In this document: positions 8,552 to 18,014 of the stretch, in pieces
Numbering within the stretch: the first letter of the stretch is position 1
Layout: every line of letters begins with the position of its first letter
DNA from: CAZAMP01 sp964486455
Lineage (GTDB): Bacteria > Eisenbacteria > RBG-16-71-46 > CAZAMP01
Direction of reading: 5' to 3'
Length of the DNA stretch: 64,000 bases
Assembly (NCBI GenBank): GCA_964486455.1
Contig: CAZAMP010000016.1
Location: 1 to 64,000, forward strand
The notes under the pieces: model-generated
Seen by the model: only the letters and a program-made list of their open reading frames with translations
Databases searched by the model: none
Told to the model about the DNA's origin: nothing
Program-made: the position numbers and the translations under genes

Positions 8552-9412
8552 TCAGTGCCGCCTTTGGATGTCGGCGCTTCCCCGCCACAGCGCCGAGAGT
8601 AGCTCGACCATCACGAATAACTCGACGGCGAACGGTGGAAAGCCGAGAAACCCGGCGATCGGCATCTCAAACAGCTTGGCGTCGCGCAGCCACGGGAACG
8701 GGAACGTGTAGATCCACTTGGCGTGCGCCCAGTAGTTCCAGAACTCCCACAGAATGCCGCATACCAATCCAGCGGCAAGCAGGGTCCAGAGGCGACGCGT
8801 GTCGCCGGCGCGAACTTCTCGCATCAGTGAAGTGCGCCCGAGCCGTTCATTGATCGGATCAATCAGGAAGATGAGACCCGCCCAAACGGGTGCCCATAGG
8901 TAGCGGCCGACTTCACGCGGGAGCACGAACGGGGCGATGAGGCAGATCGCCCCGAGCGCGAGACTCAGCCGAAACCAGCCCCGAGAAAGCGGTCCGGCCG
9001 GCCGTGGCGCGGGCGCCGCACGTGGAAGAACGCTATCGATCAGCTCGGCGGTCACCAACACCCCCGGTGCGATCGTGGCGAAGGACCAGAAGTAGCCGAT
9101 GAGTCGATGCCAGTACACTTCCGGCAGCCCCACATAGCGCCAGCCGTCCATCCTGAGGTTGTAGCCTTCGAATATGTACCAGATTCCAATCGACGCGAGG
9201 GCCACCGCCAGGCACTCGAGGGGATTACGTGAGAAGGGTGAGCTTCCTTTGCGACGCGCCGTCAACCCGTCCGCGAAGAGGATGTAGAAAGACCAGACGA
9301 GCGGCGTGAAATAGCGGGTGACGAACCAAACTTCGCGAAGGAGCAGGATCTCGGTGGTGACCAGGCCCCCGAGGCCGATCCAGGTCCATATCGGTATTGG
9401 GCGGTAGGACAT
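8552..9412 (-). CDS. Conserved multi-spanning membrane protein of unknown function
   Basis: A 286-residue hydrophobic protein with about eight predicted membrane helices. The C-terminal part carries a distinctive, probably conserved motif set: LVCGILWEFWNYWAHAKWIY followed by KLFEMPIAGFLGFPPFAVE. Aromatic residues and a Glu/Asn in the membrane (WEFWN) suggest a functional site, but I do not recognise the family. No good ribosome site precedes the ATG at 9412, so the start is uncertain. The gene is convergent with the permease gene. Confidence 0.7.
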   Translation of the reverse strand: MSYRPIPIWTWIGLGGLVTTEILLLREVWFVTRYFTPLVWSFYILFADGLTARRKGSSPFSRNPLECLAVALASIGIWYIFEGYNLRMDGWRYVGLPEVYWHRLIGYFWSFATIAPGVLVTAELIDSVLPRAAPAPRPAGPLSRGWFRLSLALGAICLIAPFVLPREVGRYLWAPVWAGLIFLIDPINERLGRTSLMREVRAGDTRRLWTLLAAGLVCGILWEFWNYWAHAKWIYTFPFPWLRDAKLFEMPIAGFLGFPPFAVELFVMVELLSALWRGSADIQRRH

Positions 9413-9792
9413 AAGTGCCAGAGTAAACCATTGCCACGACTCTGCTCACCCCCGATCCGCGATGTCCGAAAAGGGATCGGCGCGCCTACTGGACCGCCCA
9501 CAATTCATGCTTTTGGTAAGACTTACGCTGTGCTAGGGTCCCATGTGTCGGAAAGGGCACAGGGGGAGGAAGCTGTCCCGGGCAGGGTATTGGTGATGGT
9601 GGATAAGCGCGGTTTCCGTCCTCTTCGGCGGCCATTTCAACCTCATCTACCCCGCAGCCCACTATATCATTATCATTATCGTTCGGCCGACCATCCCGCC
9701 AACGGTTGCCCGACCGCGCACCGGATGGATCAGTCTGCAGACCGCAAACCCCGCATCAGCGAGGCCGCGGTCGGATACGCCTGGAGGAGAAC
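9413..9792. other. 380-bp divergent intergenic region
   Basis: Separates the membrane-protein gene (minus) from the large exported repeat protein (plus). It contains the small palindrome GTAAGACTTAC near 9517-9527 and the Fur-box-like AT stretch at 9663-9680. The end has GGAGGAGA just before the start codon at 9793. Nothing else is recognised. Confidence 0.5.
9663..9680. promoter_or_regulatory. Fur-box-like triple hexamer
   Basis: The sequence TATATCATTATCATTATC is, on the reverse strand, GATAAT-GATAAT-GATATA, i.e. three adjacent hexamers as in the classical Fur-binding consensus. It stands out as AT-rich in a GC-rich region, about 112 bp upstream of the exported repeat-protein start. No Fur protein is encoded in the window, so regulation by iron is a suggestion only. 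Confidence 0.4.
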
Positions 9793-12700
9793 ATGTCTCG
9801 GCTGTCCCACGGCATCACTCTAGGGGTCGCCTGTTTTGTCTCGGCTGCCGCCTTTGTTTGTGGATCATCGCTGCGAACCTGCGTTGCCGCGGAAACGAGC
9901 GACGTGGGGCAATCGATTCGGGGAAGCTCACGGACCATCGACTCGTTCATCACGCCCGAGGGAGCGTTCGACACGAACGCAGCGGCCGCATCCGGCTACG
10001 AGGGCGGGTTGGATCTGTCGGGATACGGGATGCGCATCGACGATGCTGGCGCCCCTCTCTTTCAGCCGCTCGGCACGTCGACGGCGGCTGAAGACGGAGA
10101 TGAGAACTGGCTGCCAGGGTTCGATCTGCCCGGTATCAACGGAAGCGTTACGGCCGTCGCGATTTATCGCGGCGATCTCATCGCTGCCGGGGACTTCACC
10201 ACGGTGAGCGGCGTGCCGGCGATACGTATTGCCCGATGGGACGGAATCGAGTGGCAGCCTCTGGGGCCGGGTACTAACGGGGACATCAACTCCCTCGCCG
10301 TGCACGACACGTCGCTGATCGTCGGCGGCTGCTTCAATGTGATCGGCGACCTCGCCCCCAGCAACATTGCCGCGTGGACCGGCCTGGAATGGCGGCCGCT
10401 TGGAGCCGGTCTCAACGGCTGTGTCGAGGCGATGCACGTTCGCGACGACACGCTGTATGTTGGCGGCACGTTCAGGCGGGCCGGCGGCATCCCGGCCAAT
10501 CACCTCGCCACTTGGGATGGCACCGCCTGGAATCCGGTCGGCAATGCCGTTGACGACACGGTCCTGGCCGTAATCGCACCTGCAGGCGGTGGTCTCTTCA
10601 TCGGCGGCACGTTCGACCGCATCCTCGGAGCCTGGACCACGGAAGACGCGGTGACAGAGGCTGAGGTCGGTGATCGGATTTCCATGGATCTCGACGCTGA
10701 TGACACGCCACACATCGGCTACCGGGATGTTGCCATCACCGATATGGGATACACGGTCAAGTCGGGAGAGGAATGGAGCAGCGAGACCGTTGGCGCGTGG
10801 GGTGAGTATCCATCGCTCGTTCTGGATGGATCGGACAACAACCACGTTGCGTACTACGACGCACCGGCAGGCGCTCTCATGTACGGATGGGAATCAGGCG
10901 GTGTTTGGACATACGAAACCGTAGACTTGACGGGGGACGTCGGTCGATACGCGTCATTGGCGCTGGATGGGTCAGGCAACCCCAGCGTGTGCTACCTGGA
11001 TGCCACCAACGAGGATTTGAAGTACGCGAGGCGCAACGGCGGCGCGTGGACGATCGAGGTCGTCGACGCGACCGGTGCCGTCGGCGAGTGGGCTTCGCAC
11101 ATCATCGATGCCGGTGGTGATCCGTTGGTGAGCTACTACGACGCGACGAACGATCGGCTCAAATTCGCATCGAAGCCGGGGGCGACGTGGATGACGGAGG
11201 TCGTCGATACCACGGGCGGCGCATCCTCGCTCGCTCTGGATGGCAATGGCGATCCCATGGTGAGTTTCTACGATGGTGAGAACCGTGATCTGAAGTTCGC
11301 CCGCAAGTCCGGCGCGAACTGGGTGGTCGAGGTAGTCGACGACGAAGGCGACGTCGGACGGTTCTCTTCAATCGCCGCCGACGCCGCGGGCGAGCCGCAT
11401 GTCTGCTACTTCGACAGCAGCGGGGCGACCCTCAACTATGCCTGGATTGACAGCGAGGAGTGGCAGATCGAAGTCGCAGACTCGCTGGAGCTTCTCGGAT
11501 CATCTCTCACACTTCGACTGGACAGCAACGATGATCCGCACGTGGGCCACGTCGATGTCGTTGCGGGAACAGTAACACTGACGTACAGCTCCAAACCGGG
11601 TGCCGACTGGGTCCACAACGTCGTGGACAACTCGGGCAGCGTGGCGCTATTCGCCTCGCTGCGACTGACTTCCGCCGACAATCCCCGGTTGGCCTATCAA
11701 GACATGACGAACGGGACTCTTCAGATTGCCGGCACGGACGACACGGTGTGGGATATTCGCACGCACGGGTTATGGGGAGAGTACCTGTCACTCGATCTGG
11801 ATGCCGACGGCAACCCGCATGCCTCGTTCTACGACGCGGGTAGCGGTCATCTCTTGTACGCCTCCAAGCTTGACGGACGGTGGGCCATCGAAGAGGCGGA
11901 CACGTCGGTGACGGTCGGAGCGCACACGTCAATCGCGCTCGACGCAGGAGACAATCCCACCATCAGCTACTACGACATGGCGGAACAGCGGCTCAAGGTC
12001 GCGGCCAAGTCCGGCGGCTCTTGGACGATCGAGGTGGTGGACGGTGAGGAAGGCGCGGGCTTCTATACTTCACTTGCGCTCGACAGCGGAGGCGAGCCGT
12101 GTGTCGGCTACTACAATGCCACGGCCGAGCTTCTCATGTACGCATCTCACTCGACCGGAGCATGGGTTATCGACACGGTCGCGACGGACGTGGTGGAGCA
12201 TCTGTCGTTGACCCTCGATGGGGCGGATGAGCCTCACATAAGCTACTTCGATGCAGCTTCCGGCGAGATCAGATACGCGACGCCTTCGGGCATGAGTTGG
12301 GCACTCGATACGGTAGCCGGTGGGGTTCTCGGCAACCAGAGTGATATCGCATTGGATGCCGGTGGGCAGCCCGTCGTTTGCTATGCGGACGCTGAGAGGG
12401 CCGAGTTCCGACTGGCGACGCTTCTATCGAGCGGCAGATGGTCGCTGGAGATCGTAGGGCTCACCGAGTATGTCGCGCTTTCTCCCTCAATCGTTTTCGC
12501 GTCTGATGGAAACCCGCGAATCGCCCATCAGAGTCCTTCCGGTGCCGACGCGAAGTTCTCGGTCGGAACCGGTGGGGCGTTCAGCGCGAGGGTTGCCGCC
12601 TGGAGCGATTCGACTTGGTCACCAATGGGCGCCGGCATGAATGACCACGTTCTCGCATTCGGGATGCACGATGGCGATCTCATCGCCGGCGGTCGGTTCA

Positions 12701-14640
12701 CCGAGGCGGGTGGAGCTCCGCGTGACTACGTCGCCGGCTGGAACGGATCAAGCTGGCAGGACGTCGGCGGCGGCATGGACCAACCGGTCCGAGCGATGAT
12801 GTCCTACGAAGGCAACCTGCTCGCGGTCGGGGACTTCACCGATGCCGGCGGTGTCACGTGCAACCATCTCGCGAGCTGGAACGGCGCCGCGTGGAGCGCC
12901 CTGGGCGCGCCGGGCCTCAGCGGGATCGCGCGATCCCTCATCTCCTTCGACGGCAATCTCATCGTCGGGGGCGACTTCATCGAGTCCGGGGGTGTCGGCA
13001 CCAGACGGATTGCCGCCTGGGATGGCGCGTCATGGAACCCGCTTCCTTCGGGCGCGGGGCTGAACAGCTGGGTCTTCGACCTGATCCTCTTCGAAGGAGA
13101 TCTGGTCGCCGCCGGAATGTTCACGCACGCCGGAGTCGTGCCGGCCTCACGAGTCGCCCGCTGGGACGGCGCCGCTTGGACACCGATGGGCGACGCCATG
13201 AACGGATCGGTTCGCGCCCTGGAGACTTACGGCGGCGAGCTGATCGCGGGCGGATTCTTCACCGTCGCCGATGGAGTTCCCGTGAACCATGTCGCGCGAT
13301 GGGACGGTGGAGCGTGGGCTCCGTTGGGGGCGGGGACGGACGGTTCCGTGCTGGCCTTCGAGACCTATGATGGCGATCTCGTCGCGGGGGGCAACTTCGT
13401 GCACGCGGGCGGCGATTCGGCGCTCGGCATCGCGGCCTGGGATGGGGCCACATGGAGTTCGCTCGACACCGGAGTTGACGGTTTCATCGACGCGCTGACT
13501 GCCTACGACGGTGATCTGGTCGCCTCGGGTTTCTTCACGCGCGCCGGGATCGATTCCGCTGCGCAGAACATAGCGGCGTGGGATGGCGTGTTGTGGAGCG
13601 CGTTCGGCCCGATGCCGGGTCCGGATGACTACGTCGGCGAACTGGTCGTGCATGACGGTGATCTCTACGCCGCCGGCGAATTCATGAACATCGTCACGGG
13701 ACCTGAGGATGAGGGTGATGATCCCGAGTACCTCGAGGTCAATCGTGTGGCGCGTTGGGACGGCAACGAGTGGCACGCGCTCGACAGTGGGGTCAGTGAT
13801 GTCGTCTCCGCGATGTATTCACTGAATGATACGACTCTGGTGATCGGCGGCGTGTTCCGGTATGCGGGCGGCGCGGTCGAGTGCAATGGATTGACGGCAT
13901 GGAACGGCTCACGCTGGGGACAATTCGGTTCCGGGGTGAGCGAGCAGGCTGCCAATGTCGAGGCGCTCGAGATGTACGACGGCAATCTGTTTGTAGGCGG
14001 TGGGTTCATCCTGGCAGGTGAACAGCCTTCACGACGGATCGCCGCCTGGCAGGGAGCAATCGACTATCCGACGCCGGTCGCCCTGGCTTACTTCCTGGCC
14101 GAGCGGCGGAGTGGCGCGGCCGTCGTGAGTTGGCGGGTAACCGCCGCCACGGAGCATTCCGGGTTTCACGTCTACCGCGAAGCGCCCGGACGTTCCCGCT
14201 CCCAGATCAGCGGTGACCTGCTTTCCGGGGAACATACCTACGTGTTCGTCGATGACAACGCGCCGGCCGGACTGACGAACTATTGGCTCAAGGAGATCGG
14301 TTCGGATGGATCAGAGGCGTGGTTCGGCCCCGCCGCGCTGCCGCCGACCGCGGGCATCCCGGTGGTATTGACCCTCGCACCGAGCATACCGAACCCGTTC
14401 AACCCGCGGGCGACGCTTTCCTACGCCATTCCGCAGAAGGCACACGTGATCTTGACGATCCACGACGTGCAGGGTCGACGTGTCGTCACGCTGATCGATC
14501 AGCTTCTCGATCCCGGTGTCTACAGCATCGACTGGGACGGTCGCGACGCGGGCGGGCTACGAATGGCCTCGGGCGTCTACTTCTCGCGGTTATCCAGTGG
14601 TGGGGATGCGCGGGTGCAGAAGCTCATCCTCGCGCGCTGA
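9793..14640 (+). CDS. Large exported beta-propeller-like repeat protein with FlgD-like C-terminal module
   Basis: A 1615-residue secreted protein. The N-terminus MSRLSHGITLGVACFVSAAA is a signal peptide; the start follows GGAGGAGA. From about residue 100 come repeats of the type GDLIAAGDFT...VARWDG..W.PLG, then from about 275 to 930 a different repeat family of the type LKFARKSG.W..EVVD..G..SLALD..G.P.VSYYD, and then the first repeat type resumes to about 1420. The last 80 residues are a FlgD-type Ig module (SIPNPFNPRATLSYAIP, IDWDGRDAGG, ASGVYFSRL), a common C-terminal tail of surface proteins in FCB bacteria. It is probably released or displayed at the cell surface. Role unknown. Confidence 0.85.
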   Translation: MSRLSHGITLGVACFVSAAAFVCGSSLRTCVAAETSDVGQSIRGSSRTIDSFITPEGAFDTNAAAASGYEGGLDLSGYGMRIDDAGAPLFQPLGTSTAAEDGDENWLPGFDLPGINGSVTAVAIYRGDLIAAGDFTTVSGVPAIRIARWDGIEWQPLGPGTNGDINSLAVHDTSLIVGGCFNVIGDLAPSNIAAWTGLEWRPLGAGLNGCVEAMHVRDDTLYVGGTFRRAGGIPANHLATWDGTAWNPVGNAVDDTVLAVIAPAGGGLFIGGTFDRILGAWTTEDAVTEAEVGDRISMDLDADDTPHIGYRDVAITDMGYTVKSGEEWSSETVGAWGEYPSLVLDGSDNNHVAYYDAPAGALMYGWESGGVWTYETVDLTGDVGRYASLALDGSGNPSVCYLDATNEDLKYARRNGGAWTIEVVDATGAVGEWASHIIDAGGDPLVSYYDATNDRLKFASKPGATWMTEVVDTTGGASSLALDGNGDPMVSFYDGENRDLKFARKSGANWVVEVVDDEGDVGRFSSIAADAAGEPHVCYFDSSGATLNYAWIDSEEWQIEVADSLELLGSSLTLRLDSNDDPHVGHVDVVAGTVTLTYSSKPGADWVHNVVDNSGSVALFASLRLTSADNPRLAYQDMTNGTLQIAGTDDTVWDIRTHGLWGEYLSLDLDADGNPHASFYDAGSGHLLYASKLDGRWAIEEADTSVTVGAHTSIALDAGDNPTISYYDMAEQRLKVAAKSGGSWTIEVVDGEEGAGFYTSLALDSGGEPCVGYYNATAELLMYASHSTGAWVIDTVATDVVEHLSLTLDGADEPHISYFDAASGEIRYATPSGMSWALDTVAGGVLGNQSDIALDAGGQPVVCYADAERAEFRLATLLSSGRWSLEIVGLTEYVALSPSIVFASDGNPRIAHQSPSGADAKFSVGTGGAFSARVAAWSDSTWSPMGAGMNDHVLAFGMHDGDLIAGGRFTEAGGAPRDYVAGWNGSSWQDVGGGMDQPVRAMMSYEGNLLAVGDFTDAGGVTCNHLASWNGAAWSALGAPGLSGIARSLISFDGNLIVGGDFIESGGVGTRRIAAWDGASWNPLPSGAGLNSWVFDLILFEGDLVAAGMFTHAGVVPASRVARWDGAAWTPMGDAMNGSVRALETYGGELIAGGFFTVADGVPVNHVARWDGGAWAPLGAGTDGSVLAFETYDGDLVAGGNFVHAGGDSALGIAAWDGATWSSLDTGVDGFIDALTAYDGDLVASGFFTRAGIDSAAQNIAAWDGVLWSAFGPMPGPDDYVGELVVHDGDLYAAGEFMNIVTGPEDEGDDPEYLEVNRVARWDGNEWHALDSGVSDVVSAMYSLNDTTLVIGGVFRYAGGAVECNGLTAWNGSRWGQFGSGVSEQAANVEALEMYDGNLFVGGGFILAGEQPSRRIAAWQGAIDYPTPVALAYFLAERRSGAAVVSWRVTAATEHSGFHVYREAPGRSRSQISGDLLSGEHTYVFVDDNAPAGLTNYWLKEIGSDGSEAWFGPAALPPTAGIPVVLTLAPSIPNPFNPRATLSYAIPQKAHVILTIHDVQGRRVVTLIDQLLDPGVYSIDWDGRDAGGLRMASGVYFSRLSSGGDARVQKLILAR

Positions 14641-14649
14641 TCGTCTGTC

Positions 14650-14674
14650 GGCCGCCCGCACCCGTCGGGCGGCC
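14650..14674. terminator. GC-rich hairpin between convergent genes
   Basis: GGCCGCCCG and CGGGCGGCC form a perfect 9-bp stem with a 7-base loop, 9 bp after the repeat-protein stop codon. There is no T-tract on either side, so it is terminator-like rather than a canonical intrinsic terminator. It lies between genes that converge (9793-14640 and 14788-15303). Confidence 0.5.
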
Positions 14675-14787
14675 CGCTCACTCATCTCGTCGGTTGCATG
14701 GGGCGCACGCGTCATCGCGGACCTCGTAGTCGGCGATCCCTCCTCGGCCGTCGAATTCGAAACGGCAGCAATCGAGCAGCATCAGTT

Positions 14788-15303
14788 TCAGATTTCGACG
14801 TCCGCGCTGAACGCGTGATTTTCTCCATTGTAGACCCAAACGCGGCACTGTGTGTCGTCAGCGCAGGGCCCATCCCCGAGATCACTGCAGGCGCCACAAA
14901 TGCTCTCGCGCGTCACGAAGGCGATGTCGTGTCCGTTCACACGAATCGTCGGGGAGCTCACGAACCGTAGCTCCATCGCCTGCTCTTCTGTCTTGACCCG
15001 CGTCCTACGGACCTCGACCTCGATTTCAGCCGCTGTGAGAGCGTCCGCGGCAATGCCGACCGCGGCCTCCAGGTTGCGGTCCGTTCCCAGACAACGGTCG
15101 CAGACACTCAGATCGATGAACATGAACTCGATCAGGACTTCCCTTTGGTTCCCGGTGTCGGGTTGGATCTTCATGCGGGTGCTCTCCTTGGTTTCATTCG
15201 GCGCGCACGAGCCCGCTCCGGTTGTCCCGAATGCTCCGAATGCAGTGACGGCGAGCATCATCAGCGCGCCGACGCGCGGCCGAATGCTGTGTGTTTCGCA
15301 CAT
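14788..15303 (-). CDS. Exported cysteine-rich DUF2703-like (thioredoxin-fold) protein
   Basis: A 171-residue protein with a signal-like N-terminus (VGALMMLAVTAFGAFG, then a Cys in GAGSCAPNE that could be a lipobox-type site). The body resembles the family I know as DUF2703: EFMFIDLSVCDRCLGTDRNL has a CxxC as in thioredoxin-fold redox proteins, then SSPTIRVNGHDI, then a second cysteine group (ICGACSDLGDGPCADDTQC) that may bind metal. The start at 15303 is ATG behind GGAGGAG; the TTG at 15306 is less likely. The gene is divergent from the MocR-type regulator. A role in thiol or metal handling is inference. Confidence 0.72.
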   Translation of the reverse strand: MCETHSIRPRVGALMMLAVTAFGAFGTTGAGSCAPNETKESTRMKIQPDTGNQREVLIEFMFIDLSVCDRCLGTDRNLEAAVGIAADALTAAEIEVEVRRTRVKTEEQAMELRFVSSPTIRVNGHDIAFVTRESICGACSDLGDGPCADDTQCRVWVYNGENHAFSADVEI

Positions 15304-15464
15304 CAAGAACTCCTCCCATCAAATGAGGAGACGGAGTTTCGCGGAAAAGGACGCAGGGAGTTCGCGGGGCGCGAGTCGGGGAAGGGGCATCCGCCGGGCT
15401 ATTCTCCGCAAACCATGTGATGACCAAAGACCCAATTGTGAAGATATATGATCCATATTGGCCC

Positions 15465-15492
15465 TTGCAATTGCTTGATTGGATCCTATCAT
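15465..15492 (+). promoter_or_regulatory. Candidate sigma-70-type promoter of the pdxR-like gene
   Basis: TTGCAA at 15465-15470 and TATCAT at 15487-15492 are separated by 16 bp and lie 21 bp before the ATG at 15514, giving a very short leader. The surrounding stretch 15431-15462 (CCAAT at one end, ATTGG at the other) is an imperfect palindrome that could be an operator for autoregulation. Confidence 0.45.
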
Positions 15493-15513
15493 GATGGGGT
15501 GCGAGGGGGAGCA

Positions 15514-17043
15514 ATGCTGACCATTACCGTCGATCGACAAAGCGACGAGCCGATCCCGGCTCAGGTGGCCGTGCAGATCCGGACGCTCATTTCCGACGGC
15601 CATTGGCCGGCCGGTGAGCGATTGCCGGCATCCCGAGCCCTTGCGGCGGCCACAGGTGTGGGGCGGAACAGCATCGTGGCGGCCTACGAGCAGCTGACCG
15701 CGGAGGGCTGGGTGGAGTCCGGGGTCGGGCGGGGGACGTTCGTTGCGGCGGATGCTCCGACCACAGCCAGGCCTTCCTCGCCACGCCCTGCAGAACCAAT
15801 TACGAGCGGATTCTCGTGGGATAGGACCGTTGCGCGACGCAGCAGTCCGACCGTGCCGGTCCGCTCCGTAGCCCACGGACGCGGGGACGGCGGCGACATG
15901 ATTCGACTGGCGGGTGCCGTGCCGGATCCCTCGACCTATCCGAGCGAACGGATGCGAAAGGTCATCCACGACGTGTTGAGGCGCGAGGGGGCCGACGCCC
16001 TTGCGTACGGTCCGCCCGCGGGGTACGCGTCGCTCAGGGAGGTCATTGCGACGCGCACAACGCAATCCGGCGCCCCCGTTCGACCGGACGACGTGTTGAT
16101 CGTCGCCGGCTCGCAACAAGGCCTTGATCTCATCGGTCGCCTGATGATTGGCGAGGGTGACAGCGTGCTCGTCGAAGCACCTACGTACTCCAACGCGCTC
16201 CAGATCTGGCGCCTTTACGGCGCGCGAGTCGTCGGGGTGCCGATGGATGAGGACGGTCTTTCGCCCACGCAATTCGGCGCGGCCCTTCGGCGCGTTCGCG
16301 CTAAGTTTGTGTACGTGATGCCGACCTTCCAGAATCCAACGGGGCTCTCGATGGACGAACCGCGGCGACGGGAGATCATGAGGATCGCGCGTGAGGCCGA
16401 GGTGGGTGTGATCGAGGACCACTTCGACGCGGATCTTCGCTACAGCGGGGTTCCTGTGCCGCCGCTCAGAGCGTATGACACGGCGGGGCAGGTCATACTA
16501 CTCGGCACATTCTCGAAGATGCTGTTCCCCGGACTCCGCGTCGGATGGATCATCGCTCCACGCGAGGTTCGGGAGCGACTTCTTGAGATGAAACTCGCCT
16601 GCGACCTGGCAACGAGTCTGCCCGCTCAAATGGCACTCGCCGAGTTCTGCGTCCGCGGGGAACTGGATCGTCACCTCGAAAAGGTCCGCAAGCTGCACGC
16701 CGGCCGCCTTCGCGCCATGCTGGACGCAATCGACACGTACTTCCCTGAGAACATATCCACAACCCGCCCGCAGGGGGGCATGACGCTGTGGTGCACGTTG
16801 CCCGACGGTGGCGATGCGCTCGAGATTCTCGAGATGGCTGAGGAACGCGGCCTGAGCATCGCGCCCGGGGTCTGGTTCTTCCCGGATGGCGACGGGCGTC
16901 GCCACTTCCGCCTATCGTTCGTTGGAGAGGGAGAGGACCGCATCCGGAAGGGGATCGAGATTCTCGGTTCCGTGATCCGGACGCATCTCGCCAGACGTCG
17001 TGCGCCGCGACGCCGTGAGGGAGAGACCGCGCCGTTCCTCTAG
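15514..17043 (+). CDS. pdxR: MocR/PdxR-type GntR regulator with aminotransferase-like domain
   Basis: A 509-residue fusion. Residues about 1-75 are a GntR winged helix (PIPAQVAVQIRTLISDGHWP, then RLPASRALAAATGVGRNSIV). From about 130 to the end is a class I aminotransferase-like domain that binds PLP, with the Schiff-base lysine at K335 in LGTFSKMLFPGLRVGW and the upstream PTFQNPTG motif. MocR regulators sense PLP and control B6 genes. Here pdxS and pdxT follow directly on the same strand, which makes PdxR the best reading. The ATG at 15514 follows GAGGGGGA; an ATG at 15448 lies inside the presumed promoter. It is not an enzyme as far as the context shows. Confidence 0.87.
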   Translation: MLTITVDRQSDEPIPAQVAVQIRTLISDGHWPAGERLPASRALAAATGVGRNSIVAAYEQLTAEGWVESGVGRGTFVAADAPTTARPSSPRPAEPITSGFSWDRTVARRSSPTVPVRSVAHGRGDGGDMIRLAGAVPDPSTYPSERMRKVIHDVLRREGADALAYGPPAGYASLREVIATRTTQSGAPVRPDDVLIVAGSQQGLDLIGRLMIGEGDSVLVEAPTYSNALQIWRLYGARVVGVPMDEDGLSPTQFGAALRRVRAKFVYVMPTFQNPTGLSMDEPRRREIMRIAREAEVGVIEDHFDADLRYSGVPVPPLRAYDTAGQVILLGTFSKMLFPGLRVGWIIAPREVRERLLEMKLACDLATSLPAQMALAEFCVRGELDRHLEKVRKLHAGRLRAMLDAIDTYFPENISTTRPQGGMTLWCTLPDGGDALEILEMAEERGLSIAPGVWFFPDGDGRRHFRLSFVGEGEDRIRKGIEILGSVIRTHLARRRAPRRREGETAPFL

Positions 17044-17071
17044 GCGAGACGGCATGGTTTGCAGACACAGG

Positions 17072-17101
17072 TTGACACGACACGCACGATGAGAAGATAC
17101 G
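17072..17101 (+). promoter_or_regulatory. Candidate promoter of pdxST
   Basis: A perfect TTGACA at 17072-17077 is followed after 18 bp by GATACG at 17096-17101, a weaker -10. It lies in the 89-bp gap between the regulator gene and pdxS, so pdxST may have its own promoter besides any read-through. Confidence 0.4.
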
Positions 17102-17132
17102 TAACGGGCAACACCCGAGAAGGAGATCAGTC

Positions 17133-18014
17133 ATGGATACCGGAACGCTGAGGCTCAAGATCGGCCTCGCCGAGATGCTCAAGGGCGGTGTCATCATGGA
17201 TGTCACGACGGCCGAGCAGGCGAAGATCGCCGAGGACGCCGGGGCCGTCGCCGTCATGTCGCTCGAACGCGTGCCCGCCGACATCCGAAAGGAAGGCGGT
17301 GTGGCCCGCATGGCAAACCCACAGAAGATCAAAGGGATCATGAAGACGGTCTCTATCCCGGTCATGGCGAAATGTAGGATCGGCCATTTCGCGGAAGCCC
17401 AGATCCTCGAGTCACTCGGGGTGGACTACATCGACGAGAGCGAAGTGCTCACGCCCGCCGACGAAGCGCATCACGTGGACAAGTTCGCGTTCAAGATTCC
17501 GTTCGTGTGCGGCGCGCGAAACCTCGGCGAGGCACTCCGCCGTATCGGCGAAGGGGCCGCGCTCATACGCACGAAGGGCGAGGCGGGCACAGGCGACATC
17601 GTCCAGGCCGTCTATCACATGCGGACGATCACCGGCGGCATTCGTGAGCTCACCATCCTCCGTGAGGACGAGCTGATGTCGAAGGCCAAGGAACTCGGCG
17701 CGCCGTTCGAGCTGGTTCGCTGGGTCGCTCAAAACGGCAAGCTGCCGGTTCCGAACTTCTCCGCAGGCGGCATCGCGACGCCCGCCGACGCGTCGCTCGT
17801 GATGCAGCTCGGGGCTGAGTCCGTCTTCGTCGGGAGCGGGATCTTCAAGAGCGAGGAGCCCGAGAAGCATGCTAAGGCGATCGTCCAAGCGACGACCCAC
17901 TATCTCGATCCGGATGTCCTCGCCCGCGTCTCCGAGGAAATCGGCGAGCCGATGCGCGGCATCAGCGTCGCATCGATGGACGAGTCCGAGATGCTGCAGA
18001 CGCGCGGATGGTAG
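17133..18014 (+). CDS. pdxS: Pyridoxal 5'-phosphate synthase lyase subunit PdxS
   Basis: A 293-residue TIM-barrel enzyme that makes PLP from ribose 5-phosphate, glyceraldehyde 3-phosphate and ammonia, the ammonia being delivered by PdxT. The two catalytic lysines are where expected: K80 in SIPVMAKCRIGHFAEAQ and K148 in LIRTKGEAGTGDI. The barrel start GGVIMDVTTAEQAKIAEDAG and the phosphate site FSAGGIATPADA are clear. Length equals the family norm. AAGGAGAT precedes the start. Its last 7 bases overlap pdxT, implying translational coupling in the PdxS12-PdxT12 complex. The deoxyxylulose-independent pathway is thus present. Confidence 0.98.
   Translation: MDTGTLRLKIGLAEMLKGGVIMDVTTAEQAKIAEDAGAVAVMSLERVPADIRKEGGVARMANPQKIKGIMKTVSIPVMAKCRIGHFAEAQILESLGVDYIDESEVLTPADEAHHVDKFAFKIPFVCGARNLGEALRRIGEGAALIRTKGEAGTGDIVQAVYHMRTITGGIRELTILREDELMSKAKELGAPFELVRWVAQNGKLPVPNFSAGGIATPADASLVMQLGAESVFVGSGIFKSEEPEKHAKAIVQATTHYLDPDVLARVSEEIGEPMRGISVASMDESEMLQTRGW

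Noticed and set aside
10140..14050. CRISPR-like or tandem DNA repeat array
   Set aside because: The periodicity is at protein level in diverged coding repeats; there are no identical DNA repeats with unique spacers.
15448..15513. Upstream ATG for the MocR-type regulator
   Set aside because: It lies within the candidate promoter and operator segment, and the GntR domain begins right after the ATG at 15514.
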